Counted from the stretch's first letter, positions 31,312 through 46,300 are shown. The stretch: DNA of 64,000 nt from Metridium senile (GCA_949775045.1 OX459096.1:46656379-46720378); one strand, 5' to 3'. The notes: a model not told the origin generated them from the sequence alone. Translations and numbers: made by a program.

Positions 31312-34300
31312 TTAGTGCCTTTGTGATGACCATTCATTTTCACCGTGGCTCAGAAGTTCTTCAATCGTTGAATTGATATCGTCTTTGTGTTTGTGTAGTA
31401 ATCGTTGATTCAATCTACGATCGCAGAAGCCCATCTCAATAAGCCGGTCCATGGAGCTTGTACTAGGTGTACGGTTTACAGGCCAGTTTAAGTCGGGTGG
31501 TGGAGGAGCATCCTGTAGAGTCAATAAACATTATTTTAAGCATTCGCTTTTTGTACAACTGTCAAATGCATAACAGGATAATTTAGTAACACTCTTGGGG
31601 CAGTGTTGGTGGATTGGCTAGGAAGGAAAAGGAAGTCCGAGCTCTCTCTTTTTACATAATTCCTATTACCCTGCCCTCTAAGTAGTGTTTACAACATGAG
31701 CGGCCGTGTTGTATCGGCAGATACAATCGCAAGCCGAAGGCGCGCGATTGTATCGCCGATACAACACGGACGCGAATGTTGTAAACTACTTAAAAAATGT
31801 CTAGGTTAGCTCTTTCATATTTAACCAAAATTTTCAAGATTAAAATACATTTTGCCGTAAAATTACCAGTTAAAACTTATGCAAATCAGGATATACAACA
31901 CTAGTGTTGTATCAGATTTACAACACTCGTCATGGTCATGATTTCTTTTGAAAATGTCTCATTAATTATTCATGAATTTTTTAATAATTTTTATATCTTA
32001 ACTCATAGTTTTTCATTTACATATTGTAAGTAATTTAGCCAATGGCTACAATGTGCATTATTTTTAATAAAGTATCTATCCATCTATCTATGTTTATATT
32101 CAGTGGTGTTAGAGAACAAACATTAAAAGCGTGAAACATAAATAGTACTAAATAGTGATATTTTATGCTAATTCTATTGTTTTCTATTGTTTAATTAGCA
32201 CTATTTAGTACTAATTGTTTCACGGATATAATGTTTGTACTCGACTGCTGCTTTTACCTCTGTTTATGTTGTTTGATGATCATTGCTAATTCTGATTACA
32301 CATTGAATTGAAAGTATTTTTGATTGATAACTTGTATTGAGTGGCACCATACATATCAAAGCTTGATACTTACCATGTCAGTGCCACGGCTAACCAATGC
32401 AACATCTTCATTCTGTGGTTTGTAGACAGCTGATGTCTGAGGAACACCATTAATCAAATTATCGACAGTAGCAAATGCAGCCCTGCCAGCCATTGCCACA
32501 GCATCAATCGCTGTATTCAAAACTTCTGAAACGAGATTGTTTGAGTCACAATTCTCATCAGGCTTGCAATGTGTTGCCAAGACAGTGGTTGGCTGGGTAA
32601 CCAGAGGTATGCTATCTCTCTGAGAAATACTTGGTTGCCTAGAAACAGGTGTGCATGCAGTGGCAGGTTCTTCAGTTAGCGAAGGATGTAGAGAACCACT
32701 GGGAGTATTGTCACTTTGTGGTGAATCACTCACTGGCTCACAATCAGTAGATACATTAGCTGGTTCATCTGTGGTATTGCCATCCAAGGGATTTCCTTCA
32801 TCCATGTTCAAGCCGCCTATATTAGGCAAACTTGATGGTCCATATTCATCATATGCTGGGTCAACAGCTGCCAGTGAATTCAAGAAAGGCGAACTAATAC
32901 TGTTGCTTCTTTTATGTGACTTGAAATCAATGACTCTAACGGGGACTGGGTCAGCTGACAAAGGTGCATCAAGGTCAAAACATGTAGGGACAAGAACAGT
33001 AAACTCGTCAAGAGAGGAATCACTTTCTTCGCCATCAGAATCTAAATAAACAATAAACACATCATTAAATATGATTACCAATTGTAATTAATATTAAGAA
33101 CTACATGTAAAGCATAATGATGTTAGTAATGGTGATAATGATGGTGATGATAACAGTGATAGCAGCAATGATGTTAATATAATTTAATTACAGTTTGTTG
33201 CATTATACAAAAATTATACAACAGGATGGTAGAAGAGGGAAATTTAATTCCCATTCTAAGGCTGCCATCCAATCATGTTGATGATGATAATGATGATGGT
33301 CATTGGGATGGGTTGCAAACTTTGATGTCGATTGTACAAAATTGTATAATGCCTAGTAGATAGAAATTCACCATAGAATGGTAGTGGTACTTAACAAGTA
33401 CAATATAACAACAGATTGTTCTCAATACTGTCTCTTGTTCCTTTTTGTAATAGTTTGTAATGTGTGAGTATTATCATTGGTCTACAAATTGATACTTTAA
33501 TTGGCCTTTTTTCAAAACGAGTACAGGACTGTGTACTAGTTTCCCTAATTAATGTAATTAAGAAATGAACCTCATAATATAAAAGAGCAGATCAAGATAT
33601 TTAAGATTCCTGAGATTTGGTGTTTTTGGTTGGATATTGAGTGAGTTACAGCCGTTCAAAACTGCCAAAATTACAAAGGAATGTATGGATTGGAAGGACA
33701 GGCATTTTTATGAGGCTGTATCTTGGTCAGAATACAAACAAATGCAACCAAACACAGGAATCGTACATGTCTTGATGTGCTCTATTTAATTATAAGGTTC
33801 ATTTTGCAATTACATTAATTAGAGAAACTAGTACCCGGTCCTTTACTCCATTTGGAAAAGGCCAATTGTTTGCTTGAGTCAATGTATGTATTTATCGACT
33901 TATGAATAAACATAAAACGTTTAATATAGGTAAAGTCAGTTTCACTTACCATCACTATCGACCAAAGACCAATTGTCAATATTTCTTGTTCCTCTGGGAA
34001 TTTCCACATCATGTGAGCTCATCTTGACCTCCTGGACATTATAAACACAGCCAGCGTCCCATTCCAAGTCCTGACGTTGCCGAAAGGCACTAACGTTACT
34101 TGCCAAAGAGCCTTGTTTCTTTTCTTCAGGACTACTACTCAAACTGACACTGTCTCCTTCTGGACTTTCTTCTGGGCTGAGGTATTCTGAGCTGGAGCTG
34201 TCATCTTCAATTTCACTTTGTAGCTTGGTTTCATGGACTATTTTGACCTCTGCTTGTGAAGATGACTCTATCTTACATGAAGTATCTACTAAAGAGTATG

Positions 34301-37300
34301 TATGACAATGGATGATTCTTTCCTCTTCTAGACATAATAAAAGGAAAATTATTATTATCAAAGGTTTAATTTACATTAATAATTACAAATAATAGAACAT
34401 AAAGACAGAATTGTCACTCGAAAGACTTTCACTGAAATGAACAAACAAACTCAAGAGGAAAGTATCTGTTTTTATTCTCAACCTTGCAGCTTCCCTGCTA
34501 GCAGACGCTCATTTTCTGTCTTTTCTCTTAATGACGGAATGATGCAGAAAGGAGCCTCTATGAACTGCTAACAGGGAACGTTTGCAGTCCATGGTTGCAT
34601 GGGACTCAATGACAAACCAAATTAAAGAGATTCCTTCATTCAAACAGCTTAATGGACTTTAGTTTAATGTATTTTTATACAATAATCACTAAAATATCCA
34701 AAAAGGTAAACATTTTATTTGCAAAGCCTCATATACCTTTTCTATCAGGAACTTTAATTTCACACCACAACTGAGGACCAAACTTATGCAGTCCATAGAA
34801 AAGCTGCCATTGACTAAACAAAATAAAGTGACACAAAAACATTATCTTTTTATATCAATATTATATGTAAAGATTTTATGATGATTATGGTGATGGTAAT
34901 GGCAATGGTGATTATGATGGTGGTGGTAAGAGTGATGCTGGTTATGGTGATAAAGATGGCATTATGACGACTGTTTTTATGATGCTGGTGGTGATGATGA
35001 TAATGATCATGGTAAGAATGATGTGCATGGTGATTATGATGATAAAGATGATGTTAAGATGGTGATTAATGATGATGATAATGGTGGTGATAAAATTGAT
35101 GGTGATAATATACTTCAACTACACGTACCTGGTATATGTTCCTGGTATTTCAGGAGCAACAAACTCTACAGAGACTACCTCTGTTGTATCAGGCTTCAGG
35201 AATGGCACAGGTATAGGGAAGCCCATTATACTTCCTTCAACACACTCCAACTAATAACAAACAATGGTGAAGTTAGAACAACTTGGAGAATAAACAATGT
35301 GTGCACATTCAACACAATGCCAATATATTAACTTATCCATATCATACATCACACAGCAGAAACTGAGAAAAAGATGGGCTATGACAAAGTGACATTATAA
35401 TATTGGTAATAATATTACAGATAAGTGATGTAAAAGCAGTCACTTCAAAAAACATGCCACAATCTTATTCAAAGGATCTCCATATAGCGACCTTATTGAC
35501 TTTTTTCATGACGATAAATTACATCATTTATGATCTACATTTGGAATATTACAGCCTATTTTTAATAAGGTTTATAATTGACATAATTATGCACTTATTA
35601 CTAACCGTAATCCATTGATTCCAAGCGATATCCCCATCATTTCTAACAAGCCATTCTTTCACAAACTAAAAAAAAATTGATCATATTGATACGCTTAGTG
35701 GCTGATAGTTTTCAATAATTATAGAGAAGCTGAGTTATATAAAAAAATTCCAATGCAAGACATAAACTTGTAAACTGATAAAACATAATTTGAATTATTT
35801 TTGAGGCTACTATATGTTAATAAGACAACTTTTAGTTAACTAAAGATAAATATGAAAGAAATTATAGTTTTGTTCATTCATTCCAGATGATGGAGATATG
35901 GAGACTTTGAAAAGCTGTTAAATTTTTTCACTCATATTTATCTTAAATTACACTTCATTTTAAACTCAATATTGGTTAATAATTGTAATTGACCCAAGCT
36001 GTAGGGGCTGCCAAGCCTGAGTTTTTTTTTTACTTCTTTTCTTTGGTTACTTAATATGTCATACATGTATCAACATAAAGCAGTAAAAATGTATTCACAC
36101 TTATTCAGGTGAAGCAATTACACACTTCAAGCATTACGGTAACCACAAAACTTGATTACAATATTTGAATATTAGAAGAAAAAAAAATCAAATCTTTGTT
36201 GATGTTCAATTATTTGTTTATCTAAATGTATAATTCAAGAAGAATAGAAAATTTATTTCATATTTCAATTACATTGTATTCCATATCAGGTAAAAGCAAA
36301 ATTTCCATTTGTGTGAGCAAACTTTCCTTTAAATCTAGCACGATTATTATTCATCTGAATCTACATGAAATATTTATAAATCTTAAATGATAATAATAAT
36401 AATATTATTAACAATTATTACTTGTCAAAAATGAATGTGTCCATGGGTGAAATGCATCAACTGAAATAAGCATATAAACAAGATCTTACCTTCTGTCCTG
36501 GGAATACAACAGTACCATCAGGATAACTGGCATCACTTACAAACCCTGCCCTGAGTCTTTCACATCTAAAATAATCAGTTTAATAATCTCAGTTCTATTA
36601 TAGATGAAAATAACACTGAACAGAAAGTTTAATTGATCTTCATAATGTTTACAAAACAGCACAAATTTATTCTTGTATATAGTGCAGAAAACTCAACAAA
36701 TGTTATTACCTAAATATATTTCATTAAATGTTACTACTAGTCTTACACATTTGACGTCTCAATTTTCCCAGTTTCTTCTTTGTCTTTTGTTTTATGGACC
36801 TTCTTGGCCTTCTTCTTTAATTCCTTTTCTTGTGCTTTCAGGGCATGTTTCTTTTCTCTCACAGCACGTTTCCTTTCTCGTTCAGCTTCCTTAGCAGCTC
36901 TTCGTAGCTCTTTTTCTTTCTGTTTTCTCTCACAACGTCTTTTGTAGACAGATTTTTTGAAGATGGGGACCATTTCACCATGTCGACGACCTATGCCTGG
37001 GGCTGGGTACTTTAGTTTGACAAAGACATGCTCTATTTTGTGAATTACAGGCATTTCCTCACACGTCTCACAAAGGTCAAAATCCTTGCAGTTGCTGAGG
37101 AACAAACAGAAAAGTTTTAAGAGTCAGCAAAAAAGGATTTTTAATTATGACTTTATGATCACTGACTGTTGTAGACTTGGATTCCCAGAAGAAAAGCAGC
37201 TGGAGCTATAAGACCAACAAAAGTTTGGTTTGATCTAAAAGACAATTATCTTACAATTCAAAGCATTACATACATACAAACTATGTACATATTAATCATT

Positions 37301-40300
37301 TTGAAAATTCTTGTGAACATCCAGTACAAACCAAACTTGTTCCTCTTTATCTAGAATCCAGTGAAATATATATAGATTATTACATGTTAAGAGCTTGATA
37401 TCGTTTTTATTCACCAGTTTATCACATGGATATCAATTGTGTAATAAACAGGGATGTTTCTTACCAACACTTGTATCTTATTCCTTGTATCTCTACACCA
37501 CAGTTATCACATGTGATTCCTTTGTGGACCACAAGACCTTCAAAAAGTAAAAAGATCAAATAAATAACAAACCACAAACACACTTAGTCTAATATTGACT
37601 GTCACTTTGATTTTTTGTAAAGGGTCAAACCATGGTATTTTGTTTTCTCTGTTCCTCTCCGTAACACTTGACATTTTTTATTGTGACCAAGATACAGATG
37701 TTTGTATATTTGTTTACTCTTATGTGCCTGTAGTACTGGTAGGTATCTGTGATGTTGAAATGCAATTATGGTTAAATATTCTATAGTTAAGTAACTAAAG
37801 GTAAAGAAAAAGTTTTTTCTTCCCCTCCATAACATTCCAAATACCGTGTTTTGACCTAAAATGGACTATTTAAATAAATAATATTTTTTTGTATTCATGA
37901 ACAATACCATCAAACAAAATGAAGGTCTAACTGACCCAAATTGAAGTGTAGTCTTTTAGATCAAGCCATAAAAACACTTTCCTCAACCTTACTTTTTTTC
38001 CTCTTTATATTTTCTTTTGCATTCTATTTTTACCTGTGCCCAGGCCTATGGCCGATACAAGTCTTAAAATGCAGACTGTATTTTTGGTTTTGTCATGTCG
38101 GGTATTTGCAAATGAGAGGGACTGGACCACAGACTGGGAACTAGATATACCACAAGGTCTGTAGTCAATCGAAGAAAGTCAAGATAGTGAAGGTATTGTT
38201 TGTGTTCAGTTTTTTTCATGCTTTACACGCTCCAAGTGTTTACAAATGCACACACTTTTCACGGTAGATCTTCACTAAAAGATGTTGATTGTTTTCGGAA
38301 TGGATAGTTGTGTTTTTAGCATAGCGGGGCAGGCAAAAAGCAACAGCAGGTCAAAATAACACATATTTTTTATTCTTATTATACTTCTAAATACTATGTT
38401 ATCTGCTTCAAGTAATAGTATTGCATTGTACAAACTACTGTAATTTACCAATACATATTTAGTTTTGCTTTACTGATATATGGTGTGCACTCTAATAATT
38501 TGTTTACAATGATCATATTTACTACATTTGTACACACTTTATAATGTTAAATAAAGTTGTTCATTTCTATCTTTGTGTTTGGAGTAGAGTAAGTTTTTGT
38601 CTAACACTTCACTAACCAGGGATTCTGACAGGTTGCAGGAAAAATATTGAAATTGTACAGGAATTTGTAGGCAAATTGTGCGGTAAAAACCAAAGGCAGC
38701 CCAACTACTCCTTTCGAGGATTTTTTATTTTTCAATAAAGATTCAATGGAAAAAATGTGTGCGACTCTTTTAGTTTCTTCGTTTGGCGCACGCTTGTAGT
38801 CTTTGGGTTTCCTGTGGCGCGCTTGTAGATTGTGGGGTTCCTGAGGTAACTACCTCGTATATTGTGACAAGGCATGAAACACGGGTCACGTGACGGATCG
38901 ATGTGTGCCCCAGGTAGCTTGGACACTTTTTCGTGAAGCGCTCAGGATTTTTCATTCGTTTGACATTCGTAGAGTAGGTCGAACAGTCTCCGAAATTAAA
39001 CAGAATGACGTCTTTACAACACATAACTTGACGTGTGTTTGACGTGTGTAGAATTGACTTTCTTCATCTTTCTTCATCAAGAAAACTACAAAACCACACC
39101 AGAACTTGTGGAGAATTGGAAATAACAGCAAGTTCCCTTGGTTTAGTTTAATAGACATAGTTATTTTGTAACTAGCTGTTTCTAATAAGGATAAGGATAA
39201 GGATAAGGAAATTTTATTTATATCCACGATAAAAACAACAGTCAATTGTTACAATAATTATAAATATAAAATTAAAATTCTATTTACAAGAAACAAGATA
39301 CTGGTTTACATGTTTGTCGTGGAGCCTTTGGGTATACAACGTTCGTTTATTTAATACAAGCTTTTAATTTCCGTCTTGAATTTTTGGAGTGATCTAATTT
39401 CTCTGACATGTGGAGGCAGGTCATTCCATAGTATTGCTCCACTGTAACTAAATGCCCGCTTTTGATATTCTGTACGAGGCTTAGGAACTGTAAGCTTGTA
39501 TTGTTTATTACGAAGGCTGTATTCCGAGGTGTAATTGGAAAATAAGTTCTTCAAGTAAACTGGGGTGCGGTTTTGCATCGTCTTAAACATAAGGATTGCC
39601 TTTTGCTTTTTACGACGAATTGCAAGCGTATCCCAATTTAATTGTTTTAATAGCTCGCTAGAGCGTATGTCATAATTAGACCTTGTTATTGCTCTAGCCG
39701 CTCGATTTTGCAATTTTTGTAGTTGATCATTTAGCTTGTCGCTTAATTCATCATAAACTGCGCTACAGTAGTCAAATTTGGGCTGAATTAAGGCTTCATA
39801 AATCTGGATTGCACTTCTAGTCGAGATAAATGGGCGAACTCGTTTTAACGCCCCTATGCTAGATGAAATTTTCTTAGAGATTGTAGTAATATGTTCTGAC
39901 CAGTTTAAGTTTTTGTCTATAGTGACACCCAAAGATTTAGTATGATCAACTTGTTTAACCTTATTGCCATTAATTGATATATTGATAGTGCAATCATTGC
40001 ATTGTGCTGTAAACTTCTGGCGAGAACCAATTATCATAAATTCCGTTTTGGCAACGTTTAGGCTTAGTTTGTTAGCTAATAGCCAACGATGCAAGTTTCT
40101 AAGTTCGGAGTTGATAACTGGTTCAAGTTCTTCTATATTGCTACCATGTATGCAGAAGCTAGTATCATCAGCAAACATTCTTGTTGTGGCTCGCGCCAAA
40201 CAATTTGGTAGATCATTGATATATAATAGGAACAATAGTGGCCCTAAATTACTGCCTTGTGGCACGCCGCAGTTTACTGCACGTGGTTCGGAAAGGCTTC

Positions 40301-43300
40301 CGCTAACACTGCATACCTGCGTTCGGGTCATAAGTATGATCGAAACCATTTTAGGGAGGCTTCGTCTATACCATAGTTGGATAGCTTATCAAGAAGGATT
40401 CCATGATCTATGGTGTCGAAGGCCTTTTGGAGATCAATAAAAATGACTCCGTTAAATAAACCCCTGTCTATATTGACTGACCATTCATTTGTGGCTTCAA
40501 GTAGTGCTGTAACAGTACTATGCAGTGAGCGGAAGCCTGATTGACATTCTACTAAGAGTTTATTTTCGTTAATATAATCATATAACTGATTATAGATTAT
40601 CTTCTCAAACAATTTTGAAACTGTGGGAATGACTGAGATTGGTCGGTAATTGTTTGTGTCAGACTTTACTCCTTTTTTGAAAATTGGTGTAACTTTTGCT
40701 GATTTCCACTCATTTGGAAAAATTCCCGTAGTAATAGATTGCCTGAAAATATCTGTAAGTGATGGAGCTATGATCTCTGCAGACATCTTTAGCAATCTAT
40801 TAGGTATTTTATCCAAACCTACTGCCTTACGTTCGTTTATGCCTGCTAACAAATCATAGACGACTTGTTCACTCGGTGGTTTGATAGTGAAAACATTATC
40901 AGTTGGCTTTAAATAGGTATGAAATTGGATGTCAGAAGGAGGTAATTTGTCAGCTAATATCTGACCGATACTGGTAAAGTGATCGTTAAATATCTCAGCC
41001 ATTTCATATGGAGAAGTAACTGACTTATTGTCTTTTTTAATTTCTGAAACTCCTGTCGACTTATTAGCTTGACGAGTCGTTAAATCGTTAAGGAGTTTCC
41101 ATGTTTTTCGAGGATCTGATTTACTTAATTCTAAGTTCTCTGAAAAGTATTTTTTCTTTGTCAATTTGATTTCGTTATTTATCCTATTTCTCACTTTTTT
41201 ATATTCTTGCCAAGTTTTATCATTTTTGCTAGAGATCGCTGTTCGTTTTAAGCGATCCCGTGAACGCAATTTTCCTTTAAGCTCCGTAGTGATCCAAGGG
41301 GAATTTTTCCTACCCACACGTTTGTGGACTACTGGTAGGTGAAAATTTATACTCTTTGTTAATAGGTTTTTCAAAAAATTCCACATTTCATTTGGATCAT
41401 CATAGAACTTAACATCAGCCCATGGCAATTTACTTAGATCAGATAAAAATTTATCTTTGTAGAAAGTGAGATGCTGCGAGTCATTTAAACAGGATGTTTT
41501 AGAGTGAGGTCGTGTTTGTTTTGTTTTGTGTTATAATATTCAGTACTGATATATAAAGTGCAAAATATTGCAAATTTTTAGTGTTATTGAATTGGTTGAT
41601 CAGCCTGGCTTCCTACAAAAAGCTCTTAAATTCTTGGCGATGTTAGGCGATTTAAGGCGTTCTGGGCGATCTTATGAACCGGAGAAGGCCTATTGTACAT
41701 GTAGATTAACTATTAAAAAGATGAATTATGTTTTGAAAATGTTGATAGTTATCAAAAAACGTATAATTATATTAGTTACTTGTTTCTTTGCTTTGATGGC
41801 AGTTTGTATTGGAATAGTCCAGCTTTCATGTCGTTGTTCTTATCTACTTGGCTGATTAATCCGCTTTCTGGGAATTCGAGGATCGAGTACTCAAGTATAA
41901 AAACGGTCTGATATTGACATGTTTTAGAAAAACTCTTTCCGTAAAAACGTTAGAAAATAACAGCTAGAAATTGTATATTGTCTTGAGCAAACCATATACC
42001 CAAAGCCATTGCTGATTTGGAAGAGTAAATCGATGTAGAAGTACGAGAAATCCAAATAAATTCGGCTTCAAATCCAAGATGGCGAATAAATTTGCTTGGG
42101 CTTCCTGATGTCGAGCCCAGGATGATTGTTGTCAGCGGGTTGTATAATGAGTTCATAAACATTGTCTCAGCTATCGAGCCTTTCGTCGGCATTAGTTTCG
42201 CTGCTCGCTGGGGCTCGCAGCAATTAGGAGAAGAATGTTAACAAACTACAACGGATCGACTAGGAAAATTGAGTGTTTTAAGCTTAATACATGGTAAGTA
42301 GGCTTGACTGAAGTTTAAAATATACAATGGCAGTCAAGGTTAAAACTTTACATTGTTTTTTCGGTCTGTAGGTTATGGAAAAAGTATGGAAAATTTATGG
42401 ACAAAATAGTTTCAATGGATGATGTGAAAGAAGATCTAACAAGGGCACCGTTTAATTTAAAAGAACATGAAGCGGGACGTACTATGAAATGGACATTTCC
42501 GTACACGGAAAGAGTAAGAAAAACCCTACCAACTGAGTATGGAAAGAGAAGATACTGGATTTACACAAAGTTAAGGATAAAGGAATCATCGTTATTGTCA
42601 TGGGATGAAATTGTAGATGTTTATACACCGCCAAAGCCTGATAAATCAGTGATGTCATGGACAGTGAACAAGAAGTTAGATAATGCAAAACAATGGATGA
42701 TAATATCACGCATCGAACACAAATGGATCTTTTTTCAGCCGAAAAAAAAAGAAATAAGCCTATTTTCATACAGAAATAGTGTACTGTTTGTCTTTAGAGA
42801 GCTAAGTGAAGTTAAAAATGTACAAGAACGTCAAACATGGCCGATTTGCTGGGTTCATGTTTCACCCTTTCAAACAAATTGCATAAAAAAGCATAAAAAC
42901 TGATCATATAGAAGATTACACAATACTTGATATGTCTAACCTTTGTATAACATTTTAAGCTTTTCAAATCAGTCCTGAAAGAATGGTATTGCTCATCCAA
43001 AATGTAATTTTGAGCACGTTTTTGTTGAAAAGACTACCGATTTGATTGTAAGTGAAAATTTGTCAAAAAGACTGAAAAAGGCATAAAATTAAAACGACAA
43101 CAACTCTATGAAAGCATAGTTACATTTATTAAAATTTTCTACTTACAGAAAAGTAATTTCCATTGATAGATTATCCATAAACTTGTTTTTAAAATCATTT
43201 TTTGATGAAAAAACTTTGTCGCTGACAAACTTTCCCTCAATTCAGCTTGAGTGTTGTGTGACATGATGTGACACATTACACGGTCAACCACTTTCCTTTG

Positions 43301-46300
43301 CTCAGTGTTTAAAGTGTTTAAAGTAATTTTGGCCATTATGTGTAAGAAAATCACTAAAAAAAAGCTTTTACAACGTTTTTAGTTTTACGTAAAAATGGTG
43401 ACTAAATTCGTCAACAATATAAATTACGTCTATTCTGAAAATTCGCCAAGATTTCAGAAAAATTTGTGCATTCACGACAGTTCACGACTTCCTCGAAACC
43501 TCTACGAATGTCAAACGAATGAAAAATCCCGAGTGCTTCACGGAAAAGTGTCCAAGCTACCTGGGGCACACATCGATCCATCGCGAGTTTGAGCTTCCAA
43601 GAGGAAATTCTCGTCATATAATAAAGATTGAAGACTCAAACTCGTAAGTTATCTGGAGATTGATGATTTGTTTACATATTCGTAGAACAATTTCGTCTTT
43701 TAGGTGATGAGATAGTAGCGAAATTGTGATCCATCACGTGACCGTGTTTCATGCCTTGTCACAATATACTTGTATCCCGCGATTGACCACAGGAACCCCA
43801 AGCGTGCGCCAAACGAAGAAACCAAAAGATTTGCACGCATTTTTTTTCATTGAATCTTTATTGAAAAATCCTCCAAAGGAGTAGTTGGGCTACCTATGTA
43901 AAAACCGCCGATTGTGCGGGATTGCACAATAATTTTAAGTGTATTTCTAATGAAAAATTGAGCTTTTTTGTTCAGAAATTGTTTCTAGAATTAAGTCTTA
44001 AACAGAGTATGACCTTTTACTCCAGTATACTTCATGCTATAAGCTATAACTGTCTGTTTTCTTTTGCTCTTTCGCCTGTAAACATTCGAGATTGACTGCC
44101 GTTTTGAAAGCCTCGTTTTCAAGCGTAACCTCGTTTTGACGCTAGAACCCAGGCTCTCTCAAATAACGCCATTTTGTTTTTACAAGCGAGGATTTTGATC
44201 AAAATAATGGGAATTTCGACAAAAAATTGTGCAATTTAATTTAACAGATTGTCTTAGACTAAGAATAATATTTATTATTATAAATACAAAGGTGATTATA
44301 CAAAATCGCGCACTCTGATTGGTTTGCTATCTCGGATTATCAGCCGATAATCACCTTTTCGGACAAAATGGCTGCCAGTAGTTGTTTTGTCACTGTTAGC
44401 TTTTAAAAAATAAAATATTTTCACTTACAATGCTGTTTCCTTCTTTCTTTTTTGAAATAATCACCTTTGTATTTATACTAAAACGATTATTCACCTCAGG
44501 CGAATAATTGTTAATTATGCTAAGTGCCTGAATTATGTTATATTTTTCTGAATTGTGCGGGTTTTGACCAAAATTCGTCAATTGTGCAGAATTGTGCGGG
44601 AAGTGCCTGATTGTGTGGGTCCGCAACCTGTCAGATTCCCTGACTAACACAAACCATCTCATGCGTTCTCATGCGTTCTCATGCGTTCTCATGCGTTCCT
44701 ATCTAGGTTGGGACTGAACCAGACATATAAATACCACTGCTGTCCTTTCGTTTTCTTTACTCAGAAGATGACTTCCGCTCAGGTTGTCGAAACTTCAGAC
44801 ATCAATATCATCAGTCTTTCTCAAGACTACACCACCCTGGCCGATCATGCCTCATCTACATTGATAAATAGTGTGATTCGGAGCGATTTTCGGTAAATAG
44901 TGCGGAATCGCACCCTCACACTGGATATTCCTGCACTAGCATACAAGTGAGGCTAATAAATTGTTTATTAAATGGCTGTTTTTCTTGGTGATGTATGGTT
45001 TTCATATTTTGCTTGGAGTTTGTGAATACTTAACAAATCAAGTGCAAATCTACCTTTTGTCAAATATTACAGCAGTGCTGGATAATGTGAAACTAGAGTA
45101 ATGAGAAACTTTGAAAGCCATACAATTAAGTGTTTATTAAATGGCTGTTTTTCTTAGCGATGTATGGTTTTCATATTTTGCTTGGAGTTTGTGAATACTT
45201 AACAAATCAAGTGCAAATGTACCTTTTGTCAAATATTACAGCAGTGCTGGATAATGTGAAACTGAAGTAATGAGAAAGTTTGAAAGCCATACAATAAAGT
45301 GTTTTATAGGCAACAGTGTTAATACTAACCTAGAGATGAGGCATTCTCTTGGGGTGTGTTGCAGGGTGTGGCTGGAGGATTAGGAGTTTGAATGCGTTGA
45401 ACAGCTACACTGACAATGGTTTCCATTGACTAGTAATAGAAATGAAAGTTAGTTTACTCATACCTTCAATTATTGTGCAAGGTAGAAATATTTCATTTGC
45501 ATGTATTTTATAAACTGCACAATCTATAAAATGAATGAATATTATATCTGCCCAAAATAAATATGTGAAGCAAAATGAAAAGTGCATTTTTAAACACAAG
45601 ATCTATCTTGTTCACAAAGTCCCAAATATAATAGCTAAAAATGTTGTTATATGCAACATACCACTTCAACAGAGACTCTGGAAGAGTGCGGAAAAAAATT
45701 GAAAAAAGTGCTAAAAAGTGCGATTTTGTTTGGAAATAGTGCAAAAAATAAATTTGCATAAATTAAGATATAAAACAATATAATTCCTTTGAAATACAAT
45801 TTTTATTGTAATTTCCTGTGATTTTAACATGTTTAAAGTAGATATAACACCATAAAACACCACTTATTTGCATATCTAATTTAACTTAAATTTAAATGCT
45901 GTTTTTAACTTATGTTTTTATATTCTATATAGCATGCCATATTACATCAAGTCACAGGCTTGCCAGATGACTAACTACTACCTACTACAACTCTGTCAAA
46001 TTATTAGAGTTAATTTACATGGAAAAATTTGCTTATAAGAACAAAATTGTTTCGAAAATCATCATATTCATATGTGCGATGTTTTGTTGTTTTTTCACTG
46101 TGAAATTATCCATGAATTTCTCAAATTAAAACTACAAATTTGACACACAGAAATCCAAGGAAAATTCCCGCTCTTTTAAATAAGAAACACCTTTTCTATA
46201 GATGACTATCATTGGTCGAAAGTTAGCCAATCAAAGACCTTCTTAAATAAAAACTAGTGTCCAGGCTCTTGCGATAGTAGTTGCAGGCCTGAACGCCTAG

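Larger units (their letters stand above)
38617..44642. mobile_element. 6.0-kb DNA transposon with about 350-bp terminal inverted repeats and 6-bp target duplication
   Basis: It starts CAGGGATTCTGACAGGTTGC and ends in the complement of CAGGGAATCTGACAGGTTGC. ACTAAC flanks both ends (38611-38616, 44643-44648). The left arm (38617-38971) matches, inverted, 43497-43900 (GCCCAACTACTCCTTT, GGCATGAAACACGG, CATTCGTTTGACATTCGTAG). The right arm is longer because it carries about 700 bp extra, including a MITE at 44279-44477. The unique interior holds a nested CR1/L2-like retrotransposon and an unrecognised ORF (42397-42903). It occupies the NBR1 intron between the exons at 45330 and 37537. Six-base duplications are unusual and no transposase was recognised. 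Confidence 0.8.

Noticed and set aside
32651..33049. 132-codon plus-strand ORF
   Set aside because: Antisense shadow of NBR1 exon 16.
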